DNA of 64,000 nt from NZ13-RE01 sp964612975. GTDB taxonomy: Bacteria > Dictyoglomota > Dictyoglomia > Dictyoglomales > Dictyoglomaceae. The notes beneath the pieces were generated by a model that saw nothing but the letters and a program-made list of their open reading frames with translations, was not told the origin of the DNA and made no database searches. The DNA is taken from the NCBI GenBank assembly GCA_964612975.1, contig CAZTGC010000002.1:62001-126000 (forward strand). Reading direction: 5' to 3'. Each line of letters begins with the position of its first letter. The first letter of the stretch is position 1. The position numbers were made by a program, and so were the translations under genes. Of the stretch, positions 1 through 8,885 are shown piece after piece.

Positions 1-756
1 GGAAAGGATTTAATATTGTTTACAATTGGAAAGATAGGAGTTGATGGAGCAAGATATAAAGCGATGGAATTTACAGGAGAGATAATTAGGAAACTTCCTA
101 TGGCTGATAGATTTACAATGTGCAATATGGCAATAGAAGCAGGAGCAAAAAATGGTATTATTGAGCCTGATGAGATCACTTTAGAATATGTAAGGAATAG
201 AGCAAAAAGAAATTTTGAGATTTTAAGTAGTGATAAAGACGCAAATTATAGCGAAATATATGAGTGGGATGTTTCTAATTTAGAACCCATGGTTGCTTTT
301 CCCCATCTTCCCAGTAATGTTCATCCTATTTCAGAAGTCACAAATAAAAATATAACCTTAGACCAAGTTTATATTGGTTCTTGTACCAATGGAAGATTAG
401 AAGACCTAAGAATTACTGCTAAGATTCTAAAGGGACACAAAGTAAATCCTAATTTAAGACTTATTATTACTCCCGCAACCCCTTCCATATATATGTCTGC
501 CCTTCGTGAGGGCTTAATTGAAATATTTTTATCTGCTGGAGCTATAATAACTCCGCCTAGTTGTGGACCATGCTTAGGAGGACACTTGGGAGTATTAGCT
601 GAAGGAGAGAGAGCCTTAAGTACTACAAATAGGAATTTTGTTGGGAGAATGGGGCATCCCAAAAGTGATGTTTATTTATCAAATCCTGCAGTAGCGGCTG
701 CTTCTGCTATTTTAGGGAAAATATCTGCTCCCTGGGAAGTGGAGGTGAAGGAATGA
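1..756 (+). CDS. leuC: 3-isopropylmalate dehydratase large subunit, 5'-truncated by window edge
   Basis: LeuC is the [4Fe-4S] aconitase-family large subunit that, with LeuD, isomerises 2- and 3-isopropylmalate (or citramalate/methylmalate in the citramalate route). The frame is open from base 1 and reads KDLILFTIGKIGVDGARYK, typical of the middle of LeuC, so the TTG at 16 is not the start; about 251 C-terminal residues of a protein usually near 420 are visible. The three cluster cysteines are present in GSCTNGR and PPSCGPCLGG. The stop overlaps the leuD start by ATGA, indicating coupled translation. The family call is firm. Whether leucine or isoleucine synthesis is the main role cannot be told from the protein alone. 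Confidence 0.96.
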   Translation, partial: GKDLILFTIGKIGVDGARYKAMEFTGEIIRKLPMADRFTMCNMAIEAGAKNGIIEPDEITLEYVRNRAKRNFEILSSDKDANYSEIYEWDVSNLEPMVAFPHLPSNVHPISEVTNKNITLDQVYIGSCTNGRLEDLRITAKILKGHKVNPNLRLIITPATPSIYMSALREGLIEIFLSAGAIITPPSCGPCLGGHLGVLAEGERALSTTNRNFVGRMGHPKSDVYLSNPAVAAASAILGKISAPWEVEVKE

Positions 757-1262
757 TATATCAAGGTAAGGCTTTATGTTATAGTGATAACATAGATACT
801 GATGTTATTATTCCTGCAAGGTATTTAAATACTACTGATCCCTACGAACTTTCTCTCCATTGTATGGAAGATTTAGATCCTTCCTTTAAAGAAAAGGTAA
901 AGGAAAAAAATATTCTTATTGTAGGGGAAAATTTTGGATGTGGATCTTCAAGGGAACATGCTCCTATTGCTATAAAAGCTTCAGGAGTTCAATGTATTAT
1001 TGCAAAATCCTTTGCAAGAATTTTCTATAGAAATGCTATAAATATTGGTTTACCGATTTTAGAACTTCCTTCTGCAGTGGAAAAGATCAAAGAGGGAGAT
1101 CTTATAAGGGTAGATTTCATTAATGGAATAGTAGAGAATCTTTCTACAGGGGAAAAATTTAAAACAAAGCCTTTTCCACCATTAATTCAGGAAATTATTA
1201 CTAAGGGAGGATTAATAAATTTTGCCAAGGAAAGGATAAAGGGGGAGAATTATGAGTTATAA
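753..1262 (+). CDS. leuD: 3-isopropylmalate dehydratase small subunit
   Basis: A 169-residue LeuD, the swivel-domain subunit that completes the isopropylmalate isomerase active site with LeuC. It carries the family signature GENFGCGSSREHAP near residues 57-70 and the early segment DNIDTDVIIPARYL. Length is normal for the short bacterial/archaeal type. It overlaps leuC by 4 bp and leuB by 11 bp, so all three are translated from one message. Nothing unusual is seen in its sequence. Confidence 0.97.
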   Translation: MIYQGKALCYSDNIDTDVIIPARYLNTTDPYELSLHCMEDLDPSFKEKVKEKNILIVGENFGCGSSREHAPIAIKASGVQCIIAKSFARIFYRNAINIGLPILELPSAVEKIKEGDLIRVDFINGIVENLSTGEKFKTKPFPPLIQEIITKGGLINFAKERIKGENYEL

Positions 1263-2352
1263 AATTGCAGTATTACCTGGAGATGGAATTGGGCCTGAGG
1301 TGGTTAATCAAGGAATAAAGGTTTTAAAGAGTATAGAAAGAGTATTTGGGGATAAGTTTGAGATAGAATATGCCTTGGTAGGGGGAATTGCTATTGATGA
1401 AAAGGGAACTCCTTTACCCGATGAGACTTTTAGACTTTGTAAAGAGAGCGATGCGATTCTTTTGGGAGCAGTAGGGGGACCAAAGTGGGATAATTTACCC
1501 TCTCAGCTTCGTCCTGAGCAGGCCCTTTTGGGCCTTAGGGGAGGATTAAGTTTATATGCTAATATAAGACCTATAAAAACATATAATTCCTTGTTATTTA
1601 GTTCTCCTTTAAAGCCTGAAATAATTAAGGATGTAGATTTTATTATTATTAGAGAACTTACAGGGGGTCTCTATTTTGGAAAACCAAAGGAAAGATATGA
1701 AAAGAATGGAGAGTATCTTGCTATTGATAGTATGATTTATTCAGAAAAAGAGATTAAAAGAATAGCAAGGGTTGCCTTTTCTATCGCCCAAAAAAGAAGA
1801 AAAAAAGTTACTTCTGTAGATAAAGCAAATATTTTGGAAACCTCAAGACTCTGGAGAGAAGTTGTGGAAGAGATTTCTAAGGAATATCCAGATATTTTAT
1901 TGGAATATATGTACGTTGACAATTGTTCCATGCAAATAGTAAGAAATCCAAGGCAATTTGATGTTATTTTAACAGAAAATACCTTTGGAGATATATTGAG
2001 TGACGAAGCAGCAGTTGTAACTGGATCTATTGGAATGCTACCCTCTGCAAGTCTTGGGGAGGGAACAAAGGGATTATATGAACCCATACATGGCTCTGCT
2101 CCAGATATTGCAGGAAAGAATATTGCAAATCCCTTAGGAACTATACTATCCTGTGCTTTTCTTTTGAGATATTCTCTAAATTTAGAAAAAGAGGCAAAAT
2201 TAATTGAGGAAGCAGTGGAAAAAGTTTTGGATTTAGGATACTTTACCCAAGATTTATATGTGAATAATCCTAATGCTAAGAGGTTAGTCTCAACAGAAGA
2301 AATAGGAGATTTAATAGTTAAATATATTGAGAGAGGTGAGTTTAATGAATAA
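1252..2352 (+). CDS. leuB: 3-isopropylmalate dehydrogenase
   Basis: A 366-residue NAD-dependent beta-decarboxylating dehydrogenase that oxidises and decarboxylates 3-isopropylmalate; homologues also act on 3-methylmalate. It has the N-terminal LPGDGIGPEV motif, the substrate-specificity region RELTGGLYFGKPK and the metal/NAD region NTFGDILSDEAA. A purine-rich stretch (AAAGGGGGAG) precedes the ATG inside the leuD end. It overlaps leuD by 11 bp and cimA by 8 bp. Isocitrate dehydrogenase is less likely because of the LeuB-type specificity loop and the operon. Confidence 0.96.
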   Translation: MSYKIAVLPGDGIGPEVVNQGIKVLKSIERVFGDKFEIEYALVGGIAIDEKGTPLPDETFRLCKESDAILLGAVGGPKWDNLPSQLRPEQALLGLRGGLSLYANIRPIKTYNSLLFSSPLKPEIIKDVDFIIIRELTGGLYFGKPKERYEKNGEYLAIDSMIYSEKEIKRIARVAFSIAQKRRKKVTSVDKANILETSRLWREVVEEISKEYPDILLEYMYVDNCSMQIVRNPRQFDVILTENTFGDILSDEAAVVTGSIGMLPSASLGEGTKGLYEPIHGSAPDIAGKNIANPLGTILSCAFLLRYSLNLEKEAKLIEEAVEKVLDLGYFTQDLYVNNPNAKRLVSTEEIGDLIVKYIERGEFNE

Positions 2353-3919
2353 GATTTATCTGTATGATACTACTCTGCGAGATGGGGCTCAAAGTGAAAG
2401 AATTTCCTTCTCCTTAGAAGATAAGTTAAGAATAGTAGAAAAACTTGATGATTTTGGAATTGACTATATTGAGGGAGGATGGCCAGGCTCAAATCCTAAG
2501 GATTTAAATTTCTTTAAAAGGGTTAAAGAACTTCCATTAAAGCACACAAAAATTGCTGCCTTTGGAAGTACCAGAAGAGTAAAAAATCTTCCCGAGGAAG
2601 ATTCAAATTTAAAGGCATTATTGGATAGTGATACCCCTGTGGTAACAATTTTTGGAAAGAGTTGGGACTTTCATGTTACAGAGATATTAAAGACAACCTT
2701 AGATAATAATCTTCAAATAATTTACGACTCTATAAAATACTTAAAATCCCAAAATAAAGAAGTAATATATGATGCAGAACATTTCTTTGATGGTTTTAAA
2801 TCTAATCCATCTTATGCCATAGCCACCTTGGAATCTGCAGTAGAGGGAGGGGCAGATTGTATAGTATTGGCAGATACTAATGGGGGATCTTTGCCTTGGG
2901 AAATAATAGAGGCCATCAGAAAGGTAAAAGAGAAAATTAAAGTTCCCTTAGGGATTCATACCCATAATGATTCAGAGCTTGCAGTTGCAAATACTATTGT
3001 TGCTGTTTTAGAAGGGGTTAACCATATTCAGGGAACTATTAATGGATATGGGGAAAGATCTGGAAATGCAAACTTATGTTCCATAATACCTATTCTTCAA
3101 TTGAAAATGGGTATTCCTATTCTTCCTGAAGAGAACTTAGCAAAACTCACTGATTTATCCCATTGGATTTCAGAAATTGCAAATCTTCCTCCAGAGCCTT
3201 CAGCTCCCTTTGTGGGAAGAAGTGCCTTTGCTCATAAAGGAGGGGTACATGTTAATGCAATTTTAAAAAATCCAAGATCTTATGAACATATAAATCCCGA
3301 AAAAGTAGGAAACAAAAGAAGAATTTTAGTTTCAGAGCTTTCGGGAACAAGTACTATTGCCTCAAAGGCTAAGGAATTTAATATAGATCTTGATAAGGAA
3401 TCTCCCTTGGCAAAAATGATCTTAGATAAGATCACAAAGTTAGAAAATGAAGGATATTACTTCGAAGGTGCAGAGGCATCCTTTGAATTATTAGTAAGGC
3501 ACACCCTAGGACAAGAAAAAAAACTTTTTGATTTGATTGGTTTAAGGGTAATAGTGGAAAAAATAGGAGAAGATGGAGAGACAATAACTGAAGCTACTTT
3601 AAAGCTAAAGGTTAAAGATAGGATTGTACATGTTGCAGCTGAAGGGAATGGACCTGTTAATGCTTTAGACCAAGCTTTAAGAAAAGCCTTAACAGAATTT
3701 TATCCTTCATTGAAAAATATTCAATTGTCAGATTTTAAAGTAAGAGTAATTAATGGAAGGAGCGGCACAGGAGCAAAGGTGAGGGTATTAATAGATTCCA
3801 TGGATGATCAAGGAAGGAGTTGGAGTACTGTTGGTGTTTCTACAAATATTATTGAGGCAAGCTGGAATGCATTGGTGGAAAGTTTAGAGTATGGATTATT
3901 AGAAGAAAAAGAGGAGTAA
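2345..3919 (+). CDS. cimA: (R)-citramalate synthase
   Basis: A 524-residue enzyme that condenses pyruvate and acetyl-CoA to citramalate, the first step of threonine-independent isoleucine synthesis; LeuCD and LeuB can do the next steps. It starts with the HMGL/LeuA-type TIM barrel (YDTTLRDGAQ, metal-binding HTHNDSELAVANT) and ends with a LeuA-type allosteric domain (about residues 390-520). GSNPKD near residue 45 and the overall length match the CimA/TIGR00977-like group rather than LeuA. I chose the ATG at 2345 because GAGGTGA lies 5-6 bases upstream; a TTG at 2327 is in frame but poorly placed. It is the last operon gene before a strong terminator. Family is certain, substrate is inferred. 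Confidence 0.88.
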   Translation: MNKIYLYDTTLRDGAQSERISFSLEDKLRIVEKLDDFGIDYIEGGWPGSNPKDLNFFKRVKELPLKHTKIAAFGSTRRVKNLPEEDSNLKALLDSDTPVVTIFGKSWDFHVTEILKTTLDNNLQIIYDSIKYLKSQNKEVIYDAEHFFDGFKSNPSYAIATLESAVEGGADCIVLADTNGGSLPWEIIEAIRKVKEKIKVPLGIHTHNDSELAVANTIVAVLEGVNHIQGTINGYGERSGNANLCSIIPILQLKMGIPILPEENLAKLTDLSHWISEIANLPPEPSAPFVGRSAFAHKGGVHVNAILKNPRSYEHINPEKVGNKRRILVSELSGTSTIASKAKEFNIDLDKESPLAKMILDKITKLENEGYYFEGAEASFELLVRHTLGQEKKLFDLIGLRVIVEKIGEDGETITEATLKLKVKDRIVHVAAEGNGPVNALDQALRKALTEFYPSLKNIQLSDFKVRVINGRSGTGAKVRVLIDSMDDQGRSWSTVGVSTNIIEASWNALVESLEYGLLEEKEE

Positions 3920-3928
3920 AAATTTTAA

Positions 3929-3958
3929 TTAGGGGGCTGATTCCCCCCCTTTTTTTTA
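3929..3958 (+). terminator. Rho-independent terminator after cimA
   Basis: AGGGGG, a short CTGATT loop and CCCCCCT are followed by a run of T residues ten bases after the cimA stop. It closes the leuCDB-cimA operon. The converging oxidoreductase gene ends at 3963, so the hairpin may also act in the other direction, although the other side is less T-rich. Confidence 0.9.
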
Positions 3959-3962
3959 AGAT

Positions 3963-4946
3963 CTATAAAGGTAATTTTATAGGCTCTCCCTTTTCATAGG
4001 ATAGATATGCGGAAATAGCAACTTCCATTGCTTTATATCCATCATATCCCGTTACTGGAGGATATTTATTCTCTTTGATACTATTTATAAAAGAAGAAAC
4101 TAAATCATAATCCATATTACTTCCCCAATTCTCATAGGTTATTCTATTTCCTGCTTCGTTATAAAAAACTATGTTTTGGGAAAAAATGTCTAAGGTGATG
4201 GTTCCTTTTGTTCCAATAATCTCCATGGTCACATCTCCCCAAGTGGGAAAAACATTTGGTCTTGACCAAGAGGGATCCAAGGAGACAAAGATTTCATTTT
4301 CTAAGGTCATCAATAATATTCCACAGTCATCTATATTTATCTCAGGATGAAGTCTTGAATCAATCTCTGCATATACCGAAGTAAATTCCTTTCCTGTATA
4401 CCATCTTATTAAATCTACTACATGGACTGTATGATCCATCACTGCTCCTCCTCCAGCCTCATCTTTATCTATAAACCAACCCCCCGGCATTCTCCCGTGA
4501 TTGCTGGATTTTATAGCAAGGATCTCTCCTAAGATCTTACTTTCTAAAAGTTCTTTTACTCTATAGGCAAGAGGAGCAAATCTTACAGGAAAGGCTGTCA
4601 TAAGGAATATTTTGTTTTTCTCTGCATATTCTAACATCTTCCTTCCATCCTCTATGGTTGTAGCTAATGGCTTTTCACATAATACGTGTTTCCCAAACTC
4701 TGATGCCTTAATAGTTAATGGCATATGATTCTTATTAGAAGAGCAGATGATTATCCCATCAATTTCCCTTAATAAATCCTCATAGGAAGGATAAAACTTT
4801 GTATTATAATTTTGGGTTACTATTTTTCCTCTTTCCTCATTTTCATCCCATATCCCCACAAGCTTTGCATCGGGATTTTGTAATACACAATTTACATAAC
4901 TAAAGGCATGCATATGGGCAAAACTTGCCATTCCTATTTTTACCAT
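3963..4946 (-). CDS. Gfo/Idh/MocA family NAD(P)-dependent oxidoreductase
   Basis: A 327-residue member of the glucose-fructose oxidoreductase/inositol dehydrogenase family. The N-terminal Rossmann fold begins MVKIGMASFAHMHAF, and the family EKP motif is in LCEKPLATT near residue 90; the C-terminal alpha/beta domain carries GGAVMDHTVHVVDL. The ribosome site AAGGAGG precedes the ATG. The nucleotide-binding motif is degenerate (GMASFAHMH instead of GxGxxG), as in some sugar-acting members. It lies 14 bp downstream of a second family member, so the two probably share substrate and transcript. The substrate is unknown; no transporter or hydrolase next to the pair fixes it. Confidence 0.88.
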   Translation of the reverse strand: MVKIGMASFAHMHAFSYVNCVLQNPDAKLVGIWDENEERGKIVTQNYNTKFYPSYEDLLREIDGIIICSSNKNHMPLTIKASEFGKHVLCEKPLATTIEDGRKMLEYAEKNKIFLMTAFPVRFAPLAYRVKELLESKILGEILAIKSSNHGRMPGGWFIDKDEAGGGAVMDHTVHVVDLIRWYTGKEFTSVYAEIDSRLHPEINIDDCGILLMTLENEIFVSLDPSWSRPNVFPTWGDVTMEIIGTKGTITLDIFSQNIVFYNEAGNRITYENWGSNMDYDLVSSFINSIKENKYPPVTGYDGYKAMEVAISAYLSYEKGEPIKLPL

Positions 4947-4960
4947 ATTTTTAATCCTCC

Positions 4961-5935
4961 TTATCTTAGGGAAATAACTTTCCTTTTTTCTATGGATTCC
5001 AAAGCCTTAATAGAAATCTCTAAGGCTTTATAGGCATCATACACACTTACCATAGGCTCTTTATTGTTCAATATACAATCCACAAAATGCTTTATCTCTT
5101 TAGTATATGGATCTTCTCTTAAGGGACTTTCAGGATAAGCAACCCCTTCTTTTCTTTCTTCCATAATCTTAGCATTTATCCTTAAAGGAACGCTTCGTCT
5201 ACTATCAAATTCTAATATTCCCTTTTCTCCTGTAATTTCATACGTCATAAAGAATGGTTCTGCATGAGCCCAACTTCCTTCCACATGAGTTATTACTCCA
5301 GATTCATGTCTCAAAATAACTAAAGCGTAATCTAAATGATTATAACCCCTATAAGCTAAGCCTTTCCCATAAACTCTTTCTACATCTCCAAAGGCCCATC
5401 TTGCAAAATCAAAATCATGAATAATCATATCTAAAACAACACCACCACTCATCTCAAAATTAGCATACCAATCTCTTCTTCCTAAGGAGAAGGGTCCACC
5501 TCTTCTAAAATTTGCTATCCCTATCTTTCCCAAGCTTCCATTTTTAATCATAGAGTATGCCATTTCGTATTGGGGGAAAAATCTCAAAACATGTCCCACA
5601 AAAAATTTTCCCTTTGTTTTTTCTACTGTTTCTAAAATCTCTTCTCCTTCTTTTAAAGTTCGAGCTAAGGGTTTTTCACATATTACATATTTCCCTTCTT
5701 TTAAAGCTAAGATACTTAAATCCTTATGGTAAGGAGTTGGATAGCATATATCTACTAATTGAATATCTGGATCCTTAATAAGTTCAGAGGGATTTTTATA
5801 GAGTTTAACATTTGGGATAGATATATCTTGAGATTCTTTACAGATAGCTGTAAGACTTACCTCTGGAATACACATATAAGCATTACAGTGAACTCTCCCC
5901 ATAGTTCCATAGCCAATTACGCCAACTTTAAGTAT
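4961..5935 (-). CDS. Gfo/Idh/MocA family oxidoreductase with probable ATA start
   Basis: Reading from 5902 (the first ATG) would cut off half of the Rossmann fold. In-frame codons upstream spell LKVGVIGYGTMGRVH, a complete GxGxxG motif, and are closed by a TAA about 15 bases before the proposed start. No ATG, GTG or TTG lies in between. An ATA at 5935 is 7 bases after a perfect AGGAGG, so I take ATA as the start, giving 324 residues. ICEKPLARTL holds the family EKP motif and GGVVLDMIIHDFD the C-terminal metal/substrate segment. It is first in a two-gene unit with its paralogue 25 bp apart by stop and SD. Substrate unknown. Confidence 0.82.
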   Translation of the reverse strand: MLKVGVIGYGTMGRVHCNAYMCIPEVSLTAICKESQDISIPNVKLYKNPSELIKDPDIQLVDICYPTPYHKDLSILALKEGKYVICEKPLARTLKEGEEILETVEKTKGKFFVGHVLRFFPQYEMAYSMIKNGSLGKIGIANFRRGGPFSLGRRDWYANFEMSGGVVLDMIIHDFDFARWAFGDVERVYGKGLAYRGYNHLDYALVILRHESGVITHVEGSWAHAEPFFMTYEITGEKGILEFDSRRSVPLRINAKIMEERKEGVAYPESPLREDPYTKEIKHFVDCILNNKEPMVSVYDAYKALEISIKALESIEKRKVISLR

Positions 5936-5948
5936 TCTTTCACCTCCT
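5936..5948 (-). promoter_or_regulatory. Ribosome binding site that sets an ATA start
   Basis: AGGAGG on the minus strand (bases 5948 to 5943) is followed by 7 bases and then ATA CTT AAA GTT. The other frame offers GTG inside the SD itself, but it meets a TAA after eight codons. The spacing supports initiation at ATA. Confidence 0.7.
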
Positions 5949-5970
5949 AATTAGTCTACTATCTTGACTA

Positions 5971-6000
5971 ATTATAACATTTTTATTTTTATAAAAACAA
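5971..6000 (-). promoter_or_regulatory. Promoter of the oxidoreductase pair
   Basis: On the minus strand TTGTTT (6000-5995), an 18-base spacer and TATAAT (5976-5971) preceded by TGT, an extended -10. Transcription would begin near 5964, leaving about 28 bases of leader with the AGGAGG. Confidence 0.7.
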
Positions 6001-6083
6001 TGATTATAGTGGTATGTGGAATAGATAAAGAATAAGATTTTAGCTTTTCTTAATATATGATTTTCTCATAATATTTCTTTTCT

Positions 6084-6111
6084 TTGTTTTTAGTATTTTC
6101 AGGAGTATAAT
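6084..6111 (+). promoter_or_regulatory. Promoter of the nitronate monooxygenase-like gene
   Basis: TTGTTT at 6084, a 16-base spacer and TATAAT at 6106. The start would be near 6118, with GAAGGAG just before the ATG at 6140. It is divergent from the oxidoreductase promoter, about 85 bases away. Confidence 0.65.
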
Positions 6112-6139
6112 ATAAGAAAAATTTGAAGGAGTTTATATC

Positions 6140-7210
6140 ATGAGAATTCCAAGTTTAAAAATTGGCGACTTAGTTGCAAGGATCCCTATAATTCAGGGAG
6201 GAATGTCCGTTGGAATTTCCCTTTCAGGTTTAGTGTCTGCGGTAGCAGAAGAAGGTGGGATCGGAGTTATAGGAACAGCAGGTATTGGTATGATGGAACC
6301 TGATTTTGGGAATAATTTTTTAGAAGCAAATATTAGAGCCTTAAGAAAAGAGATAAGAAAAGCCAGAGAGAAAACAAGGGGAATAATTGGTGTGAATATT
6401 TTGGTGGCTTTAACAAATTTTGTAGATATGGTAAAAACTTCGATAGAAGAGAAAATTGATATTATTTTTTCAGGAGCAGGTTTGCCTTTAGATTTACCAA
6501 AATATCTTATAAAAGGAAGTAGAACAAAATTAGTCCCAATTGTCTCTTCAGGTAGAGCTGCAAGAATAATTGCAAAAACATGGATAGAAAAATTTAACTA
6601 TATACCTGATGCCTTTGTTGTAGAAGGGCCTTTATCAGGAGGACATCTGGGATTTAAAAAAGAAGAATTAGAGGATCCAACAATTACACTAGAGAAGCGA
6701 TTGGAGGAAGTAATTAATGAGGTAAGAGTTATAGAAGAAAGATATGATAAAGAAATACCAATTATACCAGCGGGTGGTATTTATGATGGAAAGGATATTG
6801 CAAAATTCTTAAAAATGGGTGTAGCCGGAGTACAAATGGCAACAAGATTTGTTGCTACCGAAGAGTGTGATGCAGATTTCAGATTTAAAAAAGCTTATTT
6901 AGATGCAAAAAAGGAAGATGTTATACTTATTAAAAGTCCTGTGGGGCTTCCCGGAAGGGCTATAAAAAATGAATTTTTAGAATCTGTTGAAAAGGGAGAG
7001 AAGAAACCTTTCAAGTGTGTTTTTCAGTGTATAAAAACCTGTGACTATATTAATACCCCCTATTGTATTGCCTTGGCTTTAATTAATGCAAAGAAAGGGA
7101 TCTTGAAAGCTGGCTTTGCTTTTGCAGGAGCTAATGTTTATAGAGTAAATAAAATTGTTTCCGTTAAGAGTCTAATAAAGGAATTAATTAATGAGATCCA
7201 AGAGTTATAG
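6140..7210 (+). CDS. Nitronate monooxygenase / FabK-like FMN protein
   Basis: A 356-residue TIM-barrel flavoprotein of the 2-nitropropane dioxygenase family. It starts with IPIIQGGMSVGIS, typical of FMN-binding members, has the conserved His in GPLSGGHLGF (about residue 172) and the phosphate-binding glycines in PIIPAGGIYDG and GVAGVQMATRF. Such proteins either oxidise nitronates or act as enoyl-ACP reductase II; the family cannot be split by eye. No fatty-acid genes lie nearby, so the nitronate monooxygenase-type label is preferred. It has its own promoter and appears monocistronic. Confidence 0.85.
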   Translation: MRIPSLKIGDLVARIPIIQGGMSVGISLSGLVSAVAEEGGIGVIGTAGIGMMEPDFGNNFLEANIRALRKEIRKAREKTRGIIGVNILVALTNFVDMVKTSIEEKIDIIFSGAGLPLDLPKYLIKGSRTKLVPIVSSGRAARIIAKTWIEKFNYIPDAFVVEGPLSGGHLGFKKEELEDPTITLEKRLEEVINEVRVIEERYDKEIPIIPAGGIYDGKDIAKFLKMGVAGVQMATRFVATEECDADFRFKKAYLDAKKEDVILIKSPVGLPGRAIKNEFLESVEKGEKKPFKCVFQCIKTCDYINTPYCIALALINAKKGILKAGFAFAGANVYRVNKIVSVKSLIKELINEIQEL

Positions 7211-7267
7211 AATTCTGCCTTTTTGATGCTTCTATATATTTAAATAAATTTTAATCCCAGAAAATCC

Positions 7268-7296
7268 TTGCAATAAATCTAAAATTATAGTATAAA
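7268..7296 (+). promoter_or_regulatory. Promoter of the arabinose cassette
   Basis: TTGCAA at 7268, a 17-base spacer and TATAAA at 7291, about 40 bases before the GH51 start. AAAGGAGG at 7316-7323 is the ribosome site. No clear operator dyad is seen. Confidence 0.6.
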
Positions 7297-7333
7297 TTTT
7301 AGTAAACTTAATCTCAAAGGAGGATTCTAAAAA

Positions 7334-8863
7334 ATGCAAAAGGCAAAAGTAATTTTAGATAAAGAGTTTGTTGTTTCCAAAATAGATAAAAGAATTTATG
7401 GATCTTTTATAGAACACTTAGGAAGAGCAATTTATACTGGAATTTACGAACCAGATCATCCTTCAGCAGACGAAAGGGGCTTTAGAAAGGATGTAATTGA
7501 ATTGGTTAAAGCCTTAAAAGTTTCTATTATTAGATATCCTGGTGGAAATTTTGTATCGGGATATAACTGGGAAGATGGGATAGGTCCAAAGGAACAAAGG
7601 CCAAGAAAATTAGAGCTTGCATGGAGAAGTATCGAGCCCAATGAGGTGGGTATAAATGAATTTATTGAATGGAGCAAGAAGGTAAATTCTGAGGTTATGA
7701 TGGCTATAAACTTGGGAACTCGAGGGATTGATTCTGCAAGAAATTTAGTAGAATACTGTAATTTTCATGGAGGAACTTATTATAGTGATTTAAGAAGGAA
7801 GCATGGGTATAATGAACCTCATAAAATAAAAGTTTGGAATTTAGGAAATGAGATGGATGGGGAATGGCAAATTGGACATAAGCTTGCCCATGAGTATGGA
7901 AGATTATCACGGGAAGTAGCAAAGGTTATGAAACAAATTGATCCTAATATAGAGCTTGTGGTATGTGGAAGTTCAGGTCCTAAAATGCCCACCTTTCCAG
8001 AATGGGAAAGAATAGTTTTAGAACATACATATGATGTAGTAGATTATATTTCTCTACATTACTATGCAAATATGCCTGGATTAGATTTTATAAACTTACC
8101 AAAGGATCCAGACTTAAAAAGCTTTATTGCAAAGAATTTAGATATGGAAGAATTTATTAAAACAGTAATTTCTACTATTAATTATGTTAAGGCAGTAAAA
8201 CGTATGAAAAATGATGTTAATATATCCTTTGACGAATGGAATGTCTGGTATCATTCCTTTGAAAAGGATAAAAATATAGAGCCGTGGCAAGTAGCACCAC
8301 CTATTCTTGAAGAAGATTATATTTTCGCTGATGCTTTACTTGTAGGATGTATGATGATGACTCTTCTAAGACATGTAGATAGAATTAAAATTGCATGTTT
8401 GGCACAACTTGTTAATGTTCTTGCCCCTATTACAACTATAAAAGGTGGAATGGCATATAGGCAGACAATTTATTATCCCTTCTTACATATTGCAAATTAT
8501 GGGCGTGGGGTAGTTCTTCTTCCTAAGATTAATTCTCCTAAATATGATTCTAAACTTTATACAGATGTTCCAATACTTGATACTTTAGTTACATATGATG
8601 AAGAGGAAGATTCTATATCTATTTTTGCTGTAAATAGGGATATAGAAAATGATTTATTAGTAGAGTATCAATTGAGGGATTTTGATGGATATAAGGTTAT
8701 AGAACAAATTGTATATGAATCCTCTGATTCTTATATAGGAAATACCCCTGAAGATCCCAATAGAATTGTTCCTCATAAAATTAATACTTCAAAGATGAAT
8801 GGAAATATTTTAGAGGTTTTATTTCCTAAATTCTCTTGGAATGTTCTTAGATTAAAAAAGTAA
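7334..8863 (+). CDS. abfA: GH51 alpha-L-arabinofuranosidase
   Basis: A 509-residue retaining glycosidase that removes terminal alpha-L-arabinofuranosyl units from arabinan or arabinoxylan oligomers. The TIM barrel contains the acid/base Glu in WNLGNEMDG (E173) and the nucleophile in SFDEWNVW (E301); the C-terminal beta-sandwich follows from about residue 400. Length is normal. There is no signal peptide, so it should act inside the cell on imported oligosaccharides. It is first in a unit with an AraD-type epimerase (22 bp) and an isomerase (19 bp further), which supports arabinose as the product. Confidence 0.94.
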   Translation: MQKAKVILDKEFVVSKIDKRIYGSFIEHLGRAIYTGIYEPDHPSADERGFRKDVIELVKALKVSIIRYPGGNFVSGYNWEDGIGPKEQRPRKLELAWRSIEPNEVGINEFIEWSKKVNSEVMMAINLGTRGIDSARNLVEYCNFHGGTYYSDLRRKHGYNEPHKIKVWNLGNEMDGEWQIGHKLAHEYGRLSREVAKVMKQIDPNIELVVCGSSGPKMPTFPEWERIVLEHTYDVVDYISLHYYANMPGLDFINLPKDPDLKSFIAKNLDMEEFIKTVISTINYVKAVKRMKNDVNISFDEWNVWYHSFEKDKNIEPWQVAPPILEEDYIFADALLVGCMMMTLLRHVDRIKIACLAQLVNVLAPITTIKGGMAYRQTIYYPFLHIANYGRGVVLLPKINSPKYDSKLYTDVPILDTLVTYDEEEDSISIFAVNRDIENDLLVEYQLRDFDGYKVIEQIVYESSDSYIGNTPEDPNRIVPHKINTSKMNGNILEVLFPKFSWNVLRLKK

Positions 8864-8885
8864 TAAATTTATGGGGTGATTTAAA

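Noticed and set aside
369..662. Long antisense frames inside leuC, rnfC and rnfB
   Set aside because: They lie entirely within well-supported genes, have no ribosome sites and no recognisable protein features.
2327..2345. TTG 2327 as cimA start
   Set aside because: The ribosome site GAGGTGA would lie inside the coding frame; ATG 2345 has proper spacing.
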